Source: Promethearchaeota archaeon (GTDB taxonomy: Archaea > Asgardarchaeota > Lokiarchaeia > Helarchaeales > RDOG01). From it: a stretch of 58,778 nucleotides of DNA. The translations under genes were made by a program, and so were the position numbers. The notes under the pieces were generated by a model, which worked only from the letters and a program-made list of their open reading frames with translations, had not been told where the DNA came from and did not search any database. Of this stretch, positions 53,381 to 58,778 are shown piece after piece (the first letter of the stretch is position 1; every line of letters starts with the position of its first letter). Where the stretch lies: positions 1 through 58,778 of the forward strand of contig RDOG01000024.1 of NCBI GenBank assembly GCA_011365055.1, in the 5' to 3' direction.

Positions 53381-54409
53381 ATGACAGAGGTAAGCGAAAA
53401 GTTAAAGATTGTCGAAACTACGGATTTAACTAAGATTTGGGCAGATATTAAAGCCGTAGATCATGTAAACATAGATATTAAGGAAGGAGAAATCTTCGGC
53501 TTTTTAGGTCCGAATGGTGCAGGAAAAACCACGACCATTAAACTTTTATGTACGCTATTGAGCCCTACTGAGGGAACTGCTAAAGTTGGAGGTTTTGATA
53601 TTATTAAAGAGCCACATAGTGTACGTAAGGTTGTAGGATACGTTCCACAAGATATTACTGTTGATGGAAGATTAACAGCATGGGAAAATTTAGATTTTCA
53701 AGCTTCATTGTACGGTATTAAAAGAGGCAAGGAAAGAGAGGAAAGAATTGAAAAAATGTTGAAATTGGTAGAATTAGGTCAACGGTCGGATGGTTTAGTT
53801 GATATGTTTTCAGGAGGAATGAGAAGAAGGCTTGAAATTGCGAGAGGATTACTTGTGGAACCCTTGTTATTATTATTAGATGAACCGAGTGTTGGTCTAG
53901 ATCCCGTTTCTAGAAAAAGTGTTTGGAATCATGTTACCAGACTAAAAAAGAAGTATAAGGATAAATTTGCTATTCTAATGTCAACTCATTACATGGAAGA
54001 GGCGGATAAACTCTGTGATAGAATTGCAATTATTGATAAAGGCACAATAGTTGCTTTAGATACTCCAAAGAACCTCAAGAAAAATATTGGAGGACAGATT
54101 GTAGAAATAGATGTACCGAAAGCAAAAAAAGCTCTTAAAAAGTTTGAAGAAAATAAAGACTCGTTTATTGTAAATATAAAATTAATTTCAGAAAATACTT
54201 TGGCTATCGAAGTCAATGATGGAGAATCGGCAGCACCAAAAATATTTAAGATTGCTTCAGCAAATGATATAGAGATTCAAAATCTTAGAATTCGGGAACC
54301 ATCATTAGAGGACGTATTCATTTACTTTACGGGTAAAACATTAAGGGAAGATTCTGATCCTTTGAATTTTATTAAATCCCAAATCAGTAAAAGAATGAGG
54401 AGCGTATAA
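53381..54409 (+). CDS. ABC-2 transporter ATP-binding protein (DrrA type)
   Basis: An ATPase of about 342 residues with Walker A GPNGAGKTTT, signature FSGGMRRRLEIARGLL, Walker B LLLLDEPSVGLDP and switch His in MSTHYMEEAD. The C-terminal region resembles that of DrrA-type drug and lipid exporters. ATG at 53381 has GGTG 6 bases upstream; an upstream ATG at 53369 overlaps that site. The permease gene follows 2 bases after the stop. The operator-like palindrome at 53323-53344 suggests induced expression. Confidence 0.92.
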   Translation: MTEVSEKLKIVETTDLTKIWADIKAVDHVNIDIKEGEIFGFLGPNGAGKTTTIKLLCTLLSPTEGTAKVGGFDIIKEPHSVRKVVGYVPQDITVDGRLTAWENLDFQASLYGIKRGKEREERIEKMLKLVELGQRSDGLVDMFSGGMRRRLEIARGLLVEPLLLLLDEPSVGLDPVSRKSVWNHVTRLKKKYKDKFAILMSTHYMEEADKLCDRIAIIDKGTIVALDTPKNLKKNIGGQIVEIDVPKAKKALKKFEENKDSFIVNIKLISENTLAIEVNDGESAAPKIFKIASANDIEIQNLRIREPSLEDVFIYFTGKTLREDSDPLNFIKSQISKRMRSV

Positions 54410-54411
54410 AG

Positions 54412-55641
54412 TTGGTACAACACGAATTTGAAATAGCGAAGCAAGGATTTATTAACAGAAATTTTGATGTAGAGGCGATCCGGGGTATTGCAAAAAGAGA
54501 AATTATCAAGTATTTTAGAAATAAACAACAAATTTTTTCTTCTGCACTGATGCCAACCATTTTTATGATATTTCTACGCCCAGGTTTTGCAAATATGACA
54601 GGTTCAGGAGAATTAGGTGTATTTATGGGTGCAGGAATTATATGTATGGTTTTAATAATGAGTGGTATAATGATGGCAGGAATGCCTCTTATTATGGATA
54701 AAATGATGGGATTTCAAGATATTTATGCTGTTGCACCCGTAAAAAGAAGAAATATTGTTATTGGGTTTATTTTTGGAGGTGCTTTGAAGTCAACTTTTCA
54801 AAGTACTATAATAATCATAATTGGAGCTCTATCAGGATTAATTGCTTTTGAATTAGGAATCTATCCAAACAACTTCGGACTTTTGGCTCTTGGAACTTGG
54901 TATGGAACTCTATTAGGAATACTAGTAATGATAGGGTCTGTCGTAATGCTTTATATGATGATATTTTTAGCAGCATCTATATATTCATGCATTGGATTGG
55001 TGATTTCCGCAAAAACTGATATGACAAATTCTTTTTTATGGTTTACGTTGATTAACATGCCCTTAGTTTTCATTTCAGGCGCAATTATCCCAGTAGAAAA
55101 TATCTTATTTATTGGATTATTTAATCCGACAACATATTTTGCAGATGCTATAAGAGTTTGGTTGGGTGGACAGATTGGCGCATTTGGAACTGGCAATATA
55201 TGGGCAAGATGGGTCATTCAATTTATGAATGGAAGTCCTGAATTGTTAAATTCACCCATTGCGTTATTAGTTGGATTTGGTCTTGATTTAATCGTAATAG
55301 CTATATTTGGTGTTTTATTATTTTATGTTAGCTTTAAAGTTTTTGGTAGCGGTCTAACAGAGTCTTCTGGTGGATTTACTGCTATTTTTCATAAGAAGAC
55401 TGCTGAAGCTAGAGAAAAAATGTTTGAAAATTTAGCACCGAAAGAAAGAGAAGTTATGAAAAGAATTACTGCAAAAGTTGATATGATGACGATTTTTCAG
55501 ACCATGGAAAATAATCCAACGGGATTGAACGATCTTTTTGAACGAAACGGACTTACAAAAGAAGATGCAGAGCAATTTATGACAGTAGGCATGAAATTAA
55601 TGCAATCAATGCAACCTAAGCAATCGAAAAAGAAAAAATAA
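54412..55641 (+). CDS. ABC-2 transporter permease (DrrB type) with C-terminal extension
   Basis: A 409-residue permease. Six helices lie between about 40 and 310, with the ABC-2 phrase FISGAIIPVENI before the fifth. The last 85 residues are soluble, helical and basic (AEAREKMFENLAPKEREV, ending KKKK), which is longer than usual for DrrB. The start is TTG with AGGAG 9 bases upstream, 2 bases after the ATPase stop. It completes the exporter. Confidence 0.87.
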   Translation: MVQHEFEIAKQGFINRNFDVEAIRGIAKREIIKYFRNKQQIFSSALMPTIFMIFLRPGFANMTGSGELGVFMGAGIICMVLIMSGIMMAGMPLIMDKMMGFQDIYAVAPVKRRNIVIGFIFGGALKSTFQSTIIIIIGALSGLIAFELGIYPNNFGLLALGTWYGTLLGILVMIGSVVMLYMMIFLAASIYSCIGLVISAKTDMTNSFLWFTLINMPLVFISGAIIPVENILFIGLFNPTTYFADAIRVWLGGQIGAFGTGNIWARWVIQFMNGSPELLNSPIALLVGFGLDLIVIAIFGVLLFYVSFKVFGSGLTESSGGFTAIFHKKTAEAREKMFENLAPKEREVMKRITAKVDMMTIFQTMENNPTGLNDLFERNGLTKEDAEQFMTVGMKLMQSMQPKQSKKKK

Positions 55642-55658
55642 TTTTTTTTTATTTATTT

Positions 55659-55660
<2 letters not shown>
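55642..55660 (+). terminator. T-rich terminator after the exporter operon
   Basis: A T-rich run with two A bases starting at the permease stop, reaching into the end of the convergent adenylosuccinate synthetase gene. It fits an archaeal oligo-T terminator on the plus strand. Confidence 0.6.
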
Positions 55661-56957
<1,297 letters not shown>

Positions 56958-57069
56958 TTACCAATTTCTAAATGTACAATTCGTTTATTAAAGCTATGGT
57001 CATAAATTGAGAGCAATATTTTTTTTATAAAAAATTGAGAAATAACAACTTAAATAAGGTAAAGATGTA

Positions 57070-57873
57070 TTAAATTTTCTTTCTCGTGAAATGTTCAATA
57101 AAAACTGCAGCTAAACAAACAGCGATGGATATCCCAAATACTATTAATCCTAATGTATTTACCTCAGTGGTCAAATTTGATTTATAATCAAATAACATAA
57201 CTTCTGCGGTTTCAGGATCGGCTAAATGAGTTGCATTTAATGTAGCATTTTTTATCCGGAATGCAAATCCCGTGGTACTTCGTATTTGATATACAACAAA
57301 TAAAAAGAAATGTCTCCCAGCAGTAATATTTTTTAGAATAAAGTCATCATCAATAAAACATGACCTTGACTCAAGATATTCAAAGACTCTTTCACCATCC
57401 ATAAATAAAATCATACCATCATCACTACCAAAACAGATAAAATATTTTCCATCTTGAACAATATCCACGTAGAAAACATTGAAATAGCAAAAAGAACTCA
57501 TATCATAAAATATGTTTTCATCATCATCCAATTCTTTTCCCATAAATGAATCATCATCTTCCCAATCAGTCCACATAGTCCAAGGACCGTCTAATCCAGG
57601 ACCATCACCGATAAACGTTCCGGCTTTTGGATAACCTGCTTCTGTTGAAAGTTTTGCAGCCTCTTCTTCAGTTAATCCGTGTAAATCACCCATATCAGGA
57701 ATTCCTAAAGGTTCATTAAATGATATCGATCTAGATCTATGAACCCAACCATTTACAGGTACTGTAGTTAGATTCGGAACAACAAATAACACTACAACAT
57801 CAATGACAACCCACATGCTTATGAATACAATGAGTAAAGCTGTTCTTTTTTTCATAATGAATAAAACATCCAT
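57070..57873 (-). CDS. Anchored extracellular protein with PA14-like domain
   Basis: A 267-residue protein with membrane helices at both ends (about 11-32 and 240-260) and an extracytoplasmic middle. Residues about 135-210 (GKYFICFGSDDGMILFMDGERV, then a loop and AGRHFFLFVVYQ split by it) follow the PA14 pattern, a beta-barrel found in carbohydrate-binding surface proteins. Several Asp-rich loops may bind calcium. ATG at 57873 or at 57855 (MKKRTALL) could be the start; the second gives a more usual signal sequence. Function unknown. Confidence 0.65.
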   Translation of the reverse strand: MDVLFIMKKRTALLIVFISMWVVIDVVVLFVVPNLTTVPVNGWVHRSRSISFNEPLGIPDMGDLHGLTEEEAAKLSTEAGYPKAGTFIGDGPGLDGPWTMWTDWEDDDSFMGKELDDDENIFYDMSSFCYFNVFYVDIVQDGKYFICFGSDDGMILFMDGERVFEYLESRSCFIDDDFILKNITAGRHFFLFVVYQIRSTTGFAFRIKNATLNATHLADPETAEVMLFDYKSNLTTEVNTLGLIVFGISIAVCLAAVFIEHFTRKKI

Positions 57874-58054
57874 TCAAAGTGAGTTTTTTTTTTGATCGCT
57901 TTATTAACTGTATATCCATCAAGAATTGGATTTTTATAAATGAATTTTAATACTCTATCCTTTAAAAATCAAACTAAACTTAAAAAGATTATTAATGCTA
58001 CGCCATCAGTGAGATTCTTTTTTTTTATTTAAATGTTGGAAAAGTGAAATTAAT

Positions 58055-58618
58055 TTAATTTTCCATCAAGTTTAAGAGTTCTTTTTCTAATTTCTTTGCT
58101 CTTTCATATGCATTTTCTAAGATTTTTGTGTTCCCATATTTTTGTTGCCATATAGTAAATCTTTCATCTATTGAAATATAATTGGAGCCTTTAGTTAATT
58201 TATCAGCATATGTTACAATTTTTTCTTCAATTGTTTCAGGAATATAATCAATTTCAGGAAGCCCAAATTGGCTTGCTTCTTCTTTTTTAATACCTGCAAG
58301 TATGTGTCGTTCTGCTATTAAAGCTATTCTTTCATCTAATTGCATTTCTCGTATTATGAGACCTCCTTCTACAGCATGTTTCCAACCATGTTTTTTTGAC
58401 CGTCCAATATCATGAAGTAATGCCCCAGCCAAAATTAGTTCTAAATCCACTTTATGACCATTATTTTTTATTTTATTCGCAATTTCTAATGCTTTTTCAG
58501 TAACCATTATTGAATGATCAATAATATTTGGGCTTAAATCATATTTCTTTAATATGTCTAATAATTCTTCTCGCTCTAAAGGTTTTTTCAGTTTATTTGT
58601 TCCAATTTTAGCATTCAT
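58055..58618 (-). CDS. HD-domain phosphohydrolase (TIGR00295-like)
   Basis: A 187-residue HD hydrolase. The metal-binding residues are in place: His35, His69-Asp70 in LLHDIGRSKKHG, His105 and Asp139 in TYADKLTKG. The DIGRSKKHGWKHAVEGG phrase is that of the small archaeal HDIG family TIGR00295. Such enzymes remove phosphate from nucleotides or related compounds; the substrate is unknown. ATG start. The last 160 bases of the window, upstream of it, hold its promoter and no other gene. Confidence 0.87.
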   Translation of the reverse strand: MNAKIGTNKLKKPLEREELLDILKKYDLSPNIIDHSIMVTEKALEIANKIKNNGHKVDLELILAGALLHDIGRSKKHGWKHAVEGGLIIREMQLDERIALIAERHILAGIKKEEASQFGLPEIDYIPETIEEKIVTYADKLTKGSNYISIDERFTIWQQKYGNTKILENAYERAKKLEKELLNLMEN

Positions 58619-58778
58619 GTATAATTTCCACGCGTTTTTTCAAGAATAAATTCATATATCTTTCATTATGTACAAATAAAGAAAATTAATAATAGTTTCG
58701 ATATATATTTAATAAGCCTATTTTTCAAAATTTAAATTCTATAACTGACATAATCTAACATACTATAATTATTACTTG

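Noticed and set aside
41453..55641. The two ABC-2 exporters as one duplicated system
   Set aside because: The ATPases share only family motifs and the permeases differ in length and tail, so they are independent transporters.

Overview
The window is AT-rich, gene-dense and archaeal, and most likely comes from an Asgard archaeon. The evidence is a Rab/Ras-like small GTPase with all five G motifs (10217-10747), a LipS1/LipS2-type archaeal lipoyl synthase pair, an archaeal OGG2-type DNA glycosylase, an ADP-forming acyl-CoA synthetase beta subunit, a dolichol-kinase-type lipid kinase, many secreted proteins with a single membrane anchor, and Shine-Dalgarno sites of the form GGTGA/AAGGTG set 5-8 bases before the start. 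I saw no rRNA, tRNA, CRISPR array, transposase or phage gene.

Layout. 1-2212: a DUF2207-type membrane protein and its zinc-ribbon partner; the large protein ends in a Cys-Ala tail broken by an in-frame TGA. 2304-9821: aspartokinase, an alpha/beta hydrolase, an OGG2 glycosylase, two DUF72 proteins, an orphan chemoreceptor-like protein and an agmatine-deiminase-family enzyme. 10217-19327: the small GTPase, large surface or repeat proteins, a DUF5714 protein, a crotonase, a seven-helix membrane protein with a longin-like tail, and a lysine-rich coiled-coil protein. 19796-23923: a metal ABC importer whose permease is fused to a methyltransferase, followed by a second methyltransferase. 23979-29366: a B12-type radical SAM enzyme, a TetR regulator, a CrtI-like flavoprotein and another methyltransferase.

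30891-36312 reads as one metabolic unit: acyl-CoA ligase, a HdrB/LutA-like CCG protein, a LutB-like LUD iron-sulfur protein, a FixC-like flavoprotein and a FixX-like ferredoxin. This suggests activation of an organic acid followed by electron transfer through iron-sulfur and flavin carriers. 36389-37153 is a secreted protein interrupted by one in-frame TAG. 38376-41313 is a complete lipoate module (lipoate ligase plus two radical SAM proteins). 41453-43235 is an ABC-2 exporter. 43474-50679 holds a hexapeptide protein, ACD beta subunit, nucleoside phosphorylase, ferredoxin, zinc-finger protein, nitronate-monooxygenase-family enzyme, HEAT-repeat protein, methyltransferase and a RING-like protein. 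50934-58618 holds a SEC59-type lipid kinase, cyclophilin, a second ABC-2 exporter behind a perfect palindrome, adenylosuccinate synthetase, a PA14-like anchored protein and an HD phosphohydrolase.

The points most worth a second look are the two in-frame stops. The TGA falls exactly on a cysteine position of the Cys-Ala tail and is followed by Ala-Gly-Gly-Gly-Arg and TAG. The TAG splits an otherwise open secreted-protein gene. TAG ends only one of the 57 genes I call (TAA 44, TGA 12). Stop-codon recoding to selenocysteine and pyrrolysine has been reported for some Asgard lineages, but nothing in this window proves it here.
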